From assembly GCF_007004645.1 (NCBI RefSeq), contig NZ_ML660019.1, positions 640,437-704,436 on the forward strand: DNA of 64,000 nt, read 5' to 3'. Position numbers and translations under genes: made by a program. This document shows, piece by piece, positions 10,015-18,897 of the stretch (position 1 is the first letter of the stretch; every line of letters starts with the position of its first letter). The notes beneath the pieces were generated by a model that ran no database searches, was not told the origin of the DNA, and was given only the letters and a program-made list of their open reading frames with translations. This DNA comes from Aliiroseovarius halocynthiae. Lineage in GTDB: Bacteria; Pseudomonadota; Alphaproteobacteria; Rhodobacterales; Rhodobacteraceae.

Positions 10015-10233
10015 CGCCAGAGATCATAGAGACCGCAGATTTGCGCTCGGGGGCAATCTGTATTCGCTCAAACCTTGAGCATATGCTCTCTGCACGAATG
10101 GTGAGATTGGACTGTGCCCGAAACTTGATTGTGCCGGGACGTGTATATGTCTGGAATATGTCTTCACAGTAGTCATTAATGGCCGCAGGCAGACGGCTTG
10201 AAAGCAAGCTCTGCGCTGGAACTTAACACGCTC

Positions 10234-11406
10234 TTATCCTTTGCGAAGGTCAGATGGTGTTTTCCCAGTTTCGCGTTTGAATGCCTTGTAGAACGCTGAT
10301 CGAGAATTGAAGCCGACATCGTAAGCGATCACCAAGATTGTTTCATCAGTCGTGTTCAGCTGCTCGATTGCGTCTTTGATCCGCCAGCTATTGATATAGT
10401 CAAAGAAACTGGTGCTCAGGTGGGAGTTCAGAGTCTGCGAGATATAGTGCGATGTGACGCCGATATGCTTGCCGAGATCCCAAAGGCTGAGATTGGGTTC
10501 GCGATACAGCAGATCCGTTGTCATTGCGGTGTCAATTTTCCGTGCGATCCGTGCCGCGCGTTCGTCATCCAACGCTGATTTCTCGTATTTCTTTGCGATG
10601 GGCGCAGGTGGTTCTTCCACCTCAGCCACGGGTTCACGGATCAGGCCTGGGCGCTGGCGAAGGCCCCAAATACCGATAACCCAGAGTAAGATGAGCAACG
10701 CCAAGCTTTCGAAGAAGCTGATGAGGTCATTGTTTTCATCACCGCTTAGTGCACCACCCCATGTTGCCACGCTGAGGGCTACAGAAAGCAGCCAAAAGCC
10801 GATGCTGGCAAAGATGATCGCCCAGATCCACGTCAGTTCCCGGTTCTCGGTACTGGCAAAAACTTCGTGAAGGCGTTGATGGTATTTTCTAAGTCGCCTG
10901 ATGATAAGGGCTAGGTATGTTCCGATTACGATCTTGAACACTATGTCTCCAAGAAAAATAGCTAATGTAATCAAAAGCGCCTTAATCACAATAGGATGAT
11001 CTTCAGGCAGATCCGCTTGTGTAATCTCTTCGGGAACGAATGCGAGCGTCGCCAGTAAGGCCGATCCAATGATGATCGGCGGCAGGTGGTATCGCAATCT
11101 CGGAATGCTCGCGGCTTCGCCTTCGCAGGTAAGTCCACGCACATACATCCAAAATAGAAACGGGCTGGCGAAGTCCAGAATAACAAATAGAACCGAGATG
11201 CGCATGACGTTGTTGATTTGATCCGCTCCGCCCGAGAGTTCTGCGACGAGAAAAGCCAGAGAGGACACACCCCGGAAAAGGAAAAACAGGGCCAAAGGTA
11301 AATACACCCCCGGTTCGTTCCTTCGTAGAAATAGCAGGTTGGCACAGAATAGGCTGATTCCGATGGCCGCGATGTCGACGGTGTTGGAGGCAGTTTCCAG
11401 TGTCAT
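10234..11406 (-). CDS. Membrane-anchored AraC-family transcriptional regulator
   Basis: 390 residues. Roughly residues 8-255 contain about seven hydrophobic helices, followed by a cytoplasmic linker and a C-terminal AraC/XylS DNA-binding domain (about 295-390) with two helix-turn-helix units (LSLWDLGKHIGVTSHYISQT and VIAYDVGFNSRSAFYKAFKR). This is the domain order of regulators that sense a signal at the membrane. The ligand cannot be read from sequence. It is convergent with ureG and monocistronic. A role in urea control is possible only by proximity. Confidence 0.85.
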   Translation of the reverse strand: MTLETASNTVDIAAIGISLFCANLLFLRRNEPGVYLPLALFFLFRGVSSLAFLVAELSGGADQINNVMRISVLFVILDFASPFLFWMYVRGLTCEGEAASIPRLRYHLPPIIIGSALLATLAFVPEEITQADLPEDHPIVIKALLITLAIFLGDIVFKIVIGTYLALIIRRLRKYHQRLHEVFASTENRELTWIWAIIFASIGFWLLSVALSVATWGGALSGDENNDLISFFESLALLILLWVIGIWGLRQRPGLIREPVAEVEEPPAPIAKKYEKSALDDERAARIARKIDTAMTTDLLYREPNLSLWDLGKHIGVTSHYISQTLNSHLSTSFFDYINSWRIKDAIEQLNTTDETILVIAYDVGFNSRSAFYKAFKRETGKTPSDLRKG

Positions 11407-11759
11407 ATTCTTACTCAGATTAGATTGAACGTATTGGTGTCATGCAGGTCTAAGGCTAAAACGAGGCTGCTCTGTTGCGGAACGCCGTGCTGACTTGGCA
11501 TTCGTTTGTTGAATTGTATCGGGTCCACACAAGGAACTGCGGCTTTAGATGCTGTGTCGTCTTTTTCGGTCGGGAAGGACAGAGTTTTCCATCATTTCGT
11601 ACCCAGATTGGATCTGTGAGTGCCTGGTTATCGCATTTCACATGTCCTTACCGGCTGGGGTGGACGACATCTGGACGCCCAGATGAAATTTAGACCGTGT
11701 CAACAGAGATTGGCTGCCGTCCGAGAACGGTACACTACAACACAGAAAGAAGAGCTAGT
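11407..11759. other. Intergenic region upstream of the AraC-type regulator and the lipoprotein
   Basis: 353 bases with no convincing gene. It should hold the promoters for the leftward regulator and the rightward lipoprotein. The only clear element is a palindrome CATCTGG-ACGC-CCAGATG at 11668-11685, 75-92 bases before the lipoprotein start. Confidence 0.4.
11668..11685. repeat. Short palindrome upstream of lipoprotein gene
   Basis: CATCTGG and CCAGATG form a perfect 7-bp inverted repeat with a 4-base centre ACGC. It could be a protein-binding site or a small RNA hairpin in the leader of the downstream gene. No T-run follows. Confidence 0.4.
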
Positions 11760-12086
11760 ATGACACGTATTAAATCAGCCGCCATCACGTTGCTTGGCCT
11801 CGCGTTGGGTGGGCTTTCCGCCTGCGGTGAATCTAAAGACCAGTTGTCCTCGGCGTGGTCAAAAAGCTGCACAGAATTGGCCCGTGAGATCGGCAAACGT
11901 GAGCAACGGCGCGATTCCGCGAAGATCGACGGATGGATCAACATCGCAGAATCAGCGTTTGCAGAGGACTCAAATGCGGCGGCTGCAGCGGATATCGAAT
12001 ATGCTGCCAATGCGTTTGACGAAGCCGACGCGGAAAAGTCCTTTGATCAGCTGACCAAAATCTATCGCAGTAAAGGTTGCAGATAG
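11760..12086 (+). CDS. Small putative lipoprotein
   Basis: 108 residues. An N-terminal lipoprotein signal with lipobox LSAC (cleavage before the Cys near residue 22) is followed by a short acidic, alanine-rich helical domain of ~85 residues with two further cysteines (near residue 37 and at residue 107). I do not recognise the family. The ATG at 11760 is chosen over a longer frame because it gives a proper signal and has an AGAAGAG site upstream. Likely located in the periplasm, attached to a membrane. Confidence 0.65.
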   Translation: MTRIKSAAITLLGLALGGLSACGESKDQLSSAWSKSCTELAREIGKREQRRDSAKIDGWINIAESAFAEDSNAAAAADIEYAANAFDEADAEKSFDQLTKIYRSKGCR

Positions 12087-12158
12087 TCGTTGCCGGGTGT
12101 GGTGTTGTCGCGTTCGAGCACACCATGTACCTGACCCCAAAGTGGACATGCCAATCTG

Positions 12159-12178
12159 CCTGCCCAGTGGTGGGCAGG
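12159..12178 (+). terminator. Hairpin downstream of lipoprotein gene, no T-run
   Basis: CCTGCCCA (12159-12166) and TGGGCAGG (12171-12178) form a perfect 8-bp stem with a GTGG loop, 73 bases after the lipoprotein stop. It lacks a T-tract, so termination is only a possibility. Confidence 0.35.
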
Positions 12179-12658
12179 AACGCTCGTATGGGGTCGCGCT
12201 GTGTGGCATAGGCACGACACCCAATCCTCAACTTCATGTTTTCGAACGGGGCAGACGAGACATTTGGCTCCCGTCAGATGTTGAGCTTCTTCAAGCACAT
12301 CAATTCGTCACGCGTCGGTCACCTTGCAATGCTTGCGTGATCTACGACGCCGAGGGTGTTGATATGCGGGCCACTTGCAGTGAGGCCAGTTCTGAAGGGC
12401 GCGCAACCAGGTCGCTGATTGTCTCGTCGCGCGTGCGTACATCGGGAAAATTGGGGTGCCTGTGCGCATCATGTGGTCAACACCAATTGGCGCGTTCCCG
12501 TACCTTGTAGTTGTCGGAAATGCTACTTCACCAACTCGGAACGGATGCGGTGGCATCGATAATGAATGTGGATTTGCGAACTGATCTAGGGGGTGGGTGT
12601 ATTGCACACCTATCCCATTACTGGGTTCCCGTCGTTTAAGTTTACTTAGGCGAAGGTA

Positions 12659-12687
12659 GTCTGCGGGCCAATTGGCTGCCCGCAGAC
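12659..12687 (-). terminator. Hairpin at the 3' end of the sugar transport operon
   Basis: GTCTGCGGGC (12659-12668) and GCCCGCAGAC (12678-12687) form a perfect 10-bp GC-rich stem with a 9-base loop, starting 5 bases after the stop codon of the last operon gene. A clear T-run is missing on the minus strand, so it may protect the 3' end or act as a weak terminator. Confidence 0.5.
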
Positions 12688-12692
12688 ATACG

Positions 12693-13826
12693 CTATTTTA
12701 GCAAAGCTGTGGCATCTTCCGTGGTCAGCTGCGCTGGTCGCTCGCAAGTGGTTGTCATCTCGACCCAGTCCCGGATTTCGCCAGCTTTCAGGATCGAAAC
12801 CATGACGTCGATCGCATGCACGGCAATGTCGATATTGCAGCGGTGCTGTTTGCCTGCGTAGATCGCGTTGACCATCTCGGCCAGACCTGCGGTGCGATAA
12901 TTCGCCTGCGGATTGTCACCATCCAGCCCCTCGTTCGGAATACCAAACGGATGGTCCTGTTGTGGCAGGCGGGCCAGCCCCGCGTCCTTTTCGGACATCA
13001 TGATATCGCCCCCAAAGAAGTTGGGGTCGGGCACCTGCATGCTGCCTTCGGTGCCGTAAAGCTCCATATTGGGGTGGGTGTGCGCGTAGACGTCCCAGCT
13101 TGCGCCGAAGGTCACGATCGCCCCGTTCTCGAATTCGAGAAGCGCATGGATGTTGGTTGGCGTATCTACCGGGATCTCTTCCCCGTTGCGCGGGCCATTT
13201 GAAATCGTCCGCGTCGGGAAGCTGGCCGCCGTCATGGCGCTGACAGCTTTCACCGGTCCAATCAACTGGATCAGGTTGGTGATGTAGTAAGGACCAAGAT
13301 CAAGGATGGGACCTGCGCCGGGCTGGAAGAAGAAGTCCGGGTTGGGGTGCCAATGCTCCATCCCGCGTGACATGACATGGCAGGTGCCGCCGATCACGCG
13401 ACCGATTTTCCCGTCATCAATCACGTCGCGTGCTTGCTGATGCGCCCCACCCAAAAATGTGTCGGGGGCCGAGCCGATGCGCAGGCCTTTGCTGGCGGCG
13501 AGATCCCGAAGGGCTTTGCCTTGCTCCAGCGTTAGCACCAGAGGTTTCTCTGAATAGGCATGTTTGCCGGCCTCAAGGATCTGACGGGTCAGATCGTAAT
13601 GTGCCTCGGGGATGGTCAGGTTCACGACAATGTCGATGTCGTCAGAGGCCAGCAGCCCCTCGACCGTCTCGGCACGAAGCCCGAACTCGGCCGCACGGGC
13701 CGTTGCCGCGTCCAAGTTGATGTCTGCAACCGCGCGCATTTCAAGCCCTTTGAACAGGGGCGCGAATTTAAGATAGCTGGCGGAAATGTTCCCGCATCCA
13801 ATGATGCCAACGCCGAAAGTAGCCAT
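12693..13826 (-). CDS. Gfo/Idh/MocA-family NAD(P)-dependent oxidoreductase
   Basis: 377 residues. An N-terminal Rossmann fold with GVGIIGCGNIS (residues ~4-14) and the family EKPL motif (SEKPLVLT near 91-98) are present, followed by the C-terminal substrate domain. Such enzymes oxidise or reduce cyclic sugars, sugar acids or inositols at a ring carbon. It is the last gene of the ABC transporter operon, 9 bases after the isomerase gene, so it probably acts on the imported sugar. The exact substrate is not readable. Confidence 0.85.
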   Translation of the reverse strand: MATFGVGIIGCGNISASYLKFAPLFKGLEMRAVADINLDAATARAAEFGLRAETVEGLLASDDIDIVVNLTIPEAHYDLTRQILEAGKHAYSEKPLVLTLEQGKALRDLAASKGLRIGSAPDTFLGGAHQQARDVIDDGKIGRVIGGTCHVMSRGMEHWHPNPDFFFQPGAGPILDLGPYYITNLIQLIGPVKAVSAMTAASFPTRTISNGPRNGEEIPVDTPTNIHALLEFENGAIVTFGASWDVYAHTHPNMELYGTEGSMQVPDPNFFGGDIMMSEKDAGLARLPQQDHPFGIPNEGLDGDNPQANYRTAGLAEMVNAIYAGKQHRCNIDIAVHAIDVMVSILKAGEIRDWVEMTTTCERPAQLTTEDATALLK

Positions 13827-13835
13827 GGGTGGTCC

Positions 13836-14579
13836 TTAGAAAGATTTTACGGTGGCCAGCGAACGCGACGCGAAACGCTGGTGGTCATTGGGGTTATCGT
13901 GCTCGACGACGTAGCGGGTCACGCCAGCGGCCTGCAAAGCCGCATGGATGGCGGCCCAATCGGTCGTGCCATAGCCAACATCCGCCCATCCGTCTTCGTC
14001 AGTGCAGTCCCCAGCGGGGGCGACGTCCTTGATATGCGCCGTGTGGATCTGGCTGCCAAAGGTTTTGATCACGTCGACCGGATCAAGCCCGGCGCGTACG
14101 ACCCACCCCAGATCAAGCTCAAGCTTCATGTCAGGGGATGCGGCCGCAATAATACCCAGCGGGGTGGTGCCATCACCAAGGTCAACCAGTTCGAAGTCGT
14201 GGTTATGCCAGCCAAAAGTAAGCCCGGCATCTTGCAGCGGCTTTCCGGCAGCGCAAAGACGCTGGGCAAATGCCTCCCACCCGGCACGGTTTGTGGGACG
14301 GTCGTCAGCGTCCAGATAGGGTGCGAACACCGCTTCAGCCCCAACAGCGCGCGCCAGATCGATCGCGGCTTGCGGGTCGGCTTCCAAATCATCCAGACCG
14401 TAATGCAGCGTGGGCATGCTGAGCCCTGCGGCTGCAAGGTCATCGGCTAGCGAAGGCGCCTGGGCAAACAATGCTCCATAGCCTTCGACATCACTGAACC
14501 CGGTTGCCTTCACCATGGTCAGCGTGTCGGGCAGCGGCCAATTGCGGGATCCGTAAAGCTGGTAAGAAATAGCAGTCAT
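13836..14579 (-). CDS. Sugar phosphate isomerase/epimerase (xylose-isomerase-like TIM barrel)
   Basis: 247 residues. The AP endonuclease family 2 fold is indicated by metal-ligand segments FGWHNHDFE, ELDLGWV and TAHIKDV. Members isomerise, epimerise or dehydrate keto-sugars or inosose-like compounds. The ATG at 14579 has an AAAGGA site; the longer frame upstream is ignored. It lies between the transporter ATPase and the dehydrogenase gene, suggesting consecutive steps on the same imported substrate. Confidence 0.8.
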   Translation of the reverse strand: MTAISYQLYGSRNWPLPDTLTMVKATGFSDVEGYGALFAQAPSLADDLAAAGLSMPTLHYGLDDLEADPQAAIDLARAVGAEAVFAPYLDADDRPTNRAGWEAFAQRLCAAGKPLQDAGLTFGWHNHDFELVDLGDGTTPLGIIAAASPDMKLELDLGWVVRAGLDPVDVIKTFGSQIHTAHIKDVAPAGDCTDEDGWADVGYGTTDWAAIHAALQAAGVTRYVVEHDNPNDHQRFASRSLATVKSF

Positions 14580-14604
14580 GATGTGTCCTTTCATCCGCGC
14601 GGCG

Positions 14605-15693
14605 TTACAGCCGAGCTTCGCTAGAGGCGTCAAATAACGAGGCACGAGAGGTGTCGAACCCAACGGTGATCCGATCACCGGCTTTCACGGCGCTGAGGCC
14701 GTCCATGCGCAGGCGCAGATTGTGGGTGCCTAGTGATGCATGAACCAATGTGTCCGAGCCCAATTTCTCGACGATCTGCACTTCGACTTCGGCCTTTGCC
14801 GCGACCGAGGCTGCGGCGTCGCCGGTCAGCACGTGTTCGGGTCGGATACCGATCACGGCGGCCTGCGAGGCGGGCGCTGCGCCTATGAATTCATAGCCAT
14901 CCAGCGGCAGTGACAGCCCGTCAGCCACGAACTCAGCGCCTTGGATCTGTCCTTCGATCATGTTCATTGCAGGGCTGCCAATGAACCCTGCCACATAGAT
15001 GTTCTGCGGGCGGTTATAGATCTCGTCCGGGGTGCCCAGCTGCATGATTTTGCCGCCCTTCATGATCGCGATGCGATCGGCCAGCGTCATGGCTTCGACC
15101 TGATCATGGGTCACATAGATCATGGTATTTTCAAGCTGTTGATGCAGACGCTTCAACTCGACCCGCAGATCAGTACGCAGCTTGGCGTCGAGATTCGACA
15201 GCGGCTCGTCAAACAGGAAGACATCCACGTCGCGCACCAGCGCGCGACCAATGGCGACCCGCTGACGCTGCCCGCCCGACAGAGCGCCGGGTTTGCGTTT
15301 CAAAAGCGGCTCGATCTGCAGGACGTCGGCGGCGCGGGCGACACGTTTTTCGATCTCGGCCTTGGGAACGCGTGCGTTCTTCAGGCCGAAGGACAGATTT
15401 CCTTCGACCGTCATCTGCGGATAGAGCGCATAGGATTGGAACACCATGCCGATGCCGCGATCCGAGGGCTCGGCCCAAGTGACGTTGTCGCCTTTGATAA
15501 AGATCTGGCCATCGGTCACGTCCAGCAGGCCAGCGATACAGTTCAGAAGCGTCGATTTCCCGCAGCCGGATGAGCCCAGAAGCACCAGAAATTCGCCTTC
15601 ATGGATGTCGATATTCAGCTTCTGCAGGACTTTGACGTCACCGAAGTGAAGGTCCAGATCACGGACTTCAACAGAGTTTGCGTTCATGTTCAT
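14605..15693 (-). CDS. Carbohydrate ABC transporter ATP-binding protein (UgpC/MalK type)
   Basis: 362 residues. It has Walker A GSSGCGKST (near 39-47), signature LSGGQRQRV, Walker B VDVFLFDEPLSNLDAK, and a C-terminal TOBE/OB regulatory domain (about 235-360). It energises the MalFG-like permeases encoded directly upstream. The gene begins 4 bases after the second permease stop. The family includes ATPases for sn-glycerol-3-phosphate and many sugars; the substrate is set by the binding protein. Confidence 0.93.
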   Translation of the reverse strand: MNMNANSVEVRDLDLHFGDVKVLQKLNIDIHEGEFLVLLGSSGCGKSTLLNCIAGLLDVTDGQIFIKGDNVTWAEPSDRGIGMVFQSYALYPQMTVEGNLSFGLKNARVPKAEIEKRVARAADVLQIEPLLKRKPGALSGGQRQRVAIGRALVRDVDVFLFDEPLSNLDAKLRTDLRVELKRLHQQLENTMIYVTHDQVEAMTLADRIAIMKGGKIMQLGTPDEIYNRPQNIYVAGFIGSPAMNMIEGQIQGAEFVADGLSLPLDGYEFIGAAPASQAAVIGIRPEHVLTGDAAASVAAKAEVEVQIVEKLGSDTLVHASLGTHNLRLRMDGLSAVKAGDRITVGFDTSRASLFDASSEARL

Positions 15694-15697
15694 GGGA

Positions 15698-16615
15698 TCA
15701 GCCTTTCACAGCGCCGGCAGCGATGCCGCGCACGAAGAGTTTGCCTGAGACAAAATAGATGATGAGGGGAACAAGACCGGTCAGCAGCGTGGCGGCCATG
15801 TTGACATTGTATTCTTTGACGCCTTGCACCGAGTTCACGATGTTGTTCAGCTGCACTGTCATCGGATAAGTTTCCGGCTTGGTGTAGATCACGCCGAACA
15901 GGAAGTCGTTCCAAATTCCGGTGACTTGCAGGATCATCGCGACAACAAAGATCGGGATCGACATGGGCAGCATCACACGGAAATAGATGCCCCAGAAACC
16001 TGCGCCGTCTACGCGGGCTGCTTTGAACAGCTCTTCCGGAAGCGACGTGAAATAGTTGCGGAACAGCAGCGTCAGGATGGGCATGCCGAAGACAGTGTGC
16101 ACCAGAACAAGCCCCCACAGCGACCCCATCAGCTTGATCTCGCGCAGCATGATCACGATGGGATAGATCATCGTCTGATAGGGGATAAAGGCCCCGATGA
16201 TCAGGATGGTGAAGAACACTTCCGAGCCTTTGAATTTCCAGTTGGCAAGCGCATAGCCATTTACGCTGGCGATTGCGATGGAGAGGGCGACGGACGGGAC
16301 CAAGATCTTGATCGAGTTGCCAAAGCCGCGGCTCAGGCCATCGCAATTGATGCCGGTACAAGCCTCGGCCCATGCTTTGACCCAAGGTTCAAAGGTGATG
16401 TCGACGGGTGGCGCAAAGATGTTGCCCAGTCGGATTTCTGGCATGCCTTTCAGCGACGTTACCACCATCACGTAAAGTGGAAGCAGGTAATAAACGGACA
16501 CCAGCAAAAGCGTGCCATAGAGGAATATGTTGCGGCGGGAAAACCGGGATTTCGGCTTGCTGCCACGCGGGCCGTCCAGAAGGCGGCTTTTGGGGGGCGA
16601 CATCGTCTCAGCCAC
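15698..16615 (-). CDS. Carbohydrate ABC transporter permease (MalG type)
   Basis: 305 residues with about six membrane segments and the permease EAA-like loop (ELFKAARVDGAGFWGIYFRV). The start chosen is a GTG at 16615, because GGAGG stands 8 bases upstream; an ATG four codons later (16603) would be too far from that site. It overlaps the upstream permease gene by 8 bases, indicating coupling. Inner-membrane half of the sugar importer. Confidence 0.9.
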   Translation of the reverse strand: MAETMSPPKSRLLDGPRGSKPKSRFSRRNIFLYGTLLLVSVYYLLPLYVMVVTSLKGMPEIRLGNIFAPPVDITFEPWVKAWAEACTGINCDGLSRGFGNSIKILVPSVALSIAIASVNGYALANWKFKGSEVFFTILIIGAFIPYQTMIYPIVIMLREIKLMGSLWGLVLVHTVFGMPILTLLFRNYFTSLPEELFKAARVDGAGFWGIYFRVMLPMSIPIFVVAMILQVTGIWNDFLFGVIYTKPETYPMTVQLNNIVNSVQGVKEYNVNMAATLLTGLVPLIIYFVSGKLFVRGIAAGAVKG

Positions 16616-17531
16616 GTTTCTTTCCTCCGAATTCAAGATAAGCCCATGGGACAAGCACGATGATGACTGACAGCAACATCATGGTTGAGGCCGCAAAGCC
16701 CTGCCCAAGGTTCTGGGCTTGGAACATATAATTGATGACGTATTTCGCGGGCACTTCGGACGAGATGCCGGGACCGCCATTGGTTTGCGCCACCACCAGG
16801 TCATAAAGCTTGATGATACCGCTGGCGATAATGACCAGCGCGGTAACGAAAACCGGGCGCATCATCGGAATAATGACGCGGACATAGGTTTTTGCGACGC
16901 CGATGCCATCCACGCGTGAGGCCTTCCAGATATCTTCGTCAATACCACGCAAGCCTGCCAGCATGATCACCATGACAAAGCCGGTGCCTTGCCACAGACC
17001 CGCGATCAGGACGCCAAAGATAACGATGTCGGGATTGTTCAGCGGATCGAAAGTAAAGCTTTCCCATCCCCAACCGCGGACAACGCCCTGAAGGCCAAAA
17101 TCGGGGTTCAGGATCCATTGCCACGCCAAACCGGTCACGATGAAGGACAATGCGAACGGATACAGGAAGATGGTACGGAATGCGCTTTCGAACCGGATTT
17201 TGCGATCCAAAAGGGCCGCCAGCGTGAAGCCCAGAACCATGGTCAGAACCAAAGAACAGACGCCATAGATCATCAGGTTTTCGACAGAAATCATCCAACG
17301 ATTGCTGTTCCAGAGGCGTTCATATTGATCGAAGCCTACAAAGTCCCACTTTGGCAGCAAGCGCGATTTGGTGAAGGAATGGGCGACGGTCCAAGCGGTG
17401 CCACCAACAAAGACCACCAGCGCGGTCAGGATCATCGGCAGCGATGCGAACTTAGCGTTCAGATTTCGAAACAACTGTCTCGGGCGGCGCGCCGATCTCT
17501 CGGCCCCGCGGGGGTTCTCGGCATGAGACAT
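16608..17531 (-). CDS. Carbohydrate ABC transporter permease (MalF type)
   Basis: 307 residues with about six membrane segments, a cytoplasmic N-terminus rich in Arg, and the EAA-like loop (DIWKASRVDGIGVAKTYVRV). It partners the MalG-type permease. It follows the binding-protein gene after a 100-base gap that contains a perfect hairpin, which may set its lower expression. Confidence 0.92.
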   Translation of the reverse strand: MSHAENPRGAERSARRPRQLFRNLNAKFASLPMILTALVVFVGGTAWTVAHSFTKSRLLPKWDFVGFDQYERLWNSNRWMISVENLMIYGVCSLVLTMVLGFTLAALLDRKIRFESAFRTIFLYPFALSFIVTGLAWQWILNPDFGLQGVVRGWGWESFTFDPLNNPDIVIFGVLIAGLWQGTGFVMVIMLAGLRGIDEDIWKASRVDGIGVAKTYVRVIIPMMRPVFVTALVIIASGIIKLYDLVVAQTNGGPGISSEVPAKYVINYMFQAQNLGQGFAASTMMLLSVIIVLVPWAYLEFGGKKRG

Positions 17532-17572
17532 GGGATTAGCCTTTGGGAAAGGGGCGTTTAGCGCAAAAGGGG

Positions 17573-17615
17573 GCAGAGCGGCGCTTGGGGTTTTGGGGTG
17601 GGGGCGCCGCTCTGC
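17573..17615 (-). promoter_or_regulatory. Intercistronic hairpin between sugar-binding protein and permease genes
   Basis: GCAGAGCGGCGC (17573-17584) and GCGCCGCTCTGC (17604-17615) are perfect 12-bp inverted repeats with a 19-base loop. The stem starts 17 bases after the binding-protein stop codon, and no T-run follows. Its position fits an mRNA 3'-protecting or partial attenuation element that keeps the binding protein more abundant than the permeases; this is inference. Confidence 0.7.
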
Positions 17616-17631
17616 GCTGCTGTCACGTCAC

Positions 17632-18861
17632 TTAGTCAGCGTCAGCAATAATCGCTGCATAGCTCGCCTGAGCGTCAGCGGCGGGCATATCAGATGCCCA
17701 GAACTCGGCCAGAAGATCCTGGATCTGTGTCTGAGTATCTGCGGTCAGCGTCTGGTCGGCATTGGGAAGCACGCCGCCATCAGCGAGGATGGACAGACCT
17801 TTCTGCATGCAGTCATTGGCGGCCGACAGGTCAATATCGCCACGCACCGGCAACGATCCTTTGGCCAGATTGAAGTTCACCTGTGCCTCTTTCGAGATCA
17901 AGATTGATGCCATTTCCAGCTGTGCGGCTTTGACTTCGGCGTCATCCACAACGGGGAAATAGAACGCGTCGCCACCAGTGTCGATGATCTGGTTCAGACC
18001 CAGTCCCGGCAGGCAGGAATAGTCCTGACCAGCAACCTGTTCAGCAACCGCAAATTCACCTTGCGCCCAATCACCCATGATTTGACCGCCAGCTTTGCCG
18101 GTAATCACCATGTTGGTGGCAAGGTTCCAGTCCTGAACGTTGCTTTCACGTGCCAGTTCGCGGGCGTCTGCCGCAGCTTGGAACACTTTGGCATATTCGG
18201 GGCCCGCAGCGACATCGGCGTTCTTTTCAACGGTCACTTTGCGCCAAGTGTCTACACCGACGATGCTGATGGTGATTGCACCAAATGCGATCGACTGCTG
18301 CCAGCCTTGCTGACCCATTGCCAGAGGGACCAGCCCAGCTTTTTCCAGTGCAGGAGCTGCGGAAACGAACTCAAACCAATCCTTCGGAACCTCGACACCA
18401 GCCTTTTCAAAAGCGTCGTGGCTTAGCCACAGCCATTGGGTCGAGTGGATATTCACCGGCACACAATAAATGCGGCCTTCAAAGGTACAGCTATCCAGCA
18501 GTGACGAGGGGTTCACGATGTCGCGCCAGCCTTCGGCCTCGGCCAACTCGGTCAGGTCTGTCATCAGACCCGCCTCGATCAGCTCTTCGGCCTGGCGGCC
18601 ATGGTTCAACTGCGTTGCGGCCATCGGGTCGCCGCCCAGAATGCGGCTGATAATGATGGGCCGTGCGGTGCCGCCGGAGCCTGCGATCGCACCATCAATC
18701 CAGTTGTGCGATGTCTTGGCGTCCACGGCTTTTGCAAATTCGGCCACCGCAGCAGCTTCGCCTCCCGAAGTCCACCAGTGCGTGACCTCCAGATCAGCTG
18801 CCATTGCGCCGCTAGCGCTAACAAATGCAACCGATGCTGCCAGTGCTGTTTTGAGTTTCAT
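17632..18861 (-). CDS. Sugar ABC transporter substrate-binding protein (family 1, GtsA/glucose-mannose-like)
   Basis: 409 residues. A Sec signal peptide (ending ...SGAMA near residue 21) precedes LEVTHWWTSGGEAAAV, a start typical of glucose/mannose-type binding proteins of Proteobacteria. The protein captures a sugar in the periplasm for the permeases downstream. The substrate is unproven. The ATG at 18861 has GGAGG about 9 bases upstream. It is the first gene of a six-gene operon under LacI-type operators. Confidence 0.9.
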   Translation of the reverse strand: MKLKTALAASVAFVSASGAMAADLEVTHWWTSGGEAAAVAEFAKAVDAKTSHNWIDGAIAGSGGTARPIIISRILGGDPMAATQLNHGRQAEELIEAGLMTDLTELAEAEGWRDIVNPSSLLDSCTFEGRIYCVPVNIHSTQWLWLSHDAFEKAGVEVPKDWFEFVSAAPALEKAGLVPLAMGQQGWQQSIAFGAITISIVGVDTWRKVTVEKNADVAAGPEYAKVFQAAADARELARESNVQDWNLATNMVITGKAGGQIMGDWAQGEFAVAEQVAGQDYSCLPGLGLNQIIDTGGDAFYFPVVDDAEVKAAQLEMASILISKEAQVNFNLAKGSLPVRGDIDLSAANDCMQKGLSILADGGVLPNADQTLTADTQTQIQDLLAEFWASDMPAADAQASYAAIIADAD

Positions 18862-18878
18862 GTCGTTTTTCCTCCCGT

Positions 18879-18892
18879 CTAAAACGATGTAG
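18879..18892. promoter_or_regulatory. LacI-type operator, proximal copy
   Basis: CTAAAACGATGTAG shares 11 of 14 bases with the second copy at 18899-18912 and has the central CG typical of LacI-family sites. It lies just downstream of the predicted promoter, between it and the ribosome site of the binding-protein gene. Confidence 0.6.
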
Positions 18893-18897
18893 TAATT

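Larger units (their letters stand above)
12087..12692. other. Gene-poor stretch of about 600 bases
   Basis: Several short frames overlap on both strands but none has a recognisable domain, good start site or consistent coding feel. Two hairpins are present (12159-12178 and 12659-12687). Bases around 12125-12147 resemble the terminal repeat of IS3-family elements, but no transposase or partner end was found. The region may be decayed sequence. Confidence 0.4.

Noticed and set aside
12308-12607. A 99-codon minus-strand frame in the gene-poor region
   Set aside because: No domain, no good start or neighbour, and composition like noncoding sequence. Kept only as part of the intergenic description.
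13560-14450. A 296-codon plus-strand frame across the sugar dehydrogenase and isomerase genes
   Set aside because: It crosses two well-supported minus-strand genes and has no family features.
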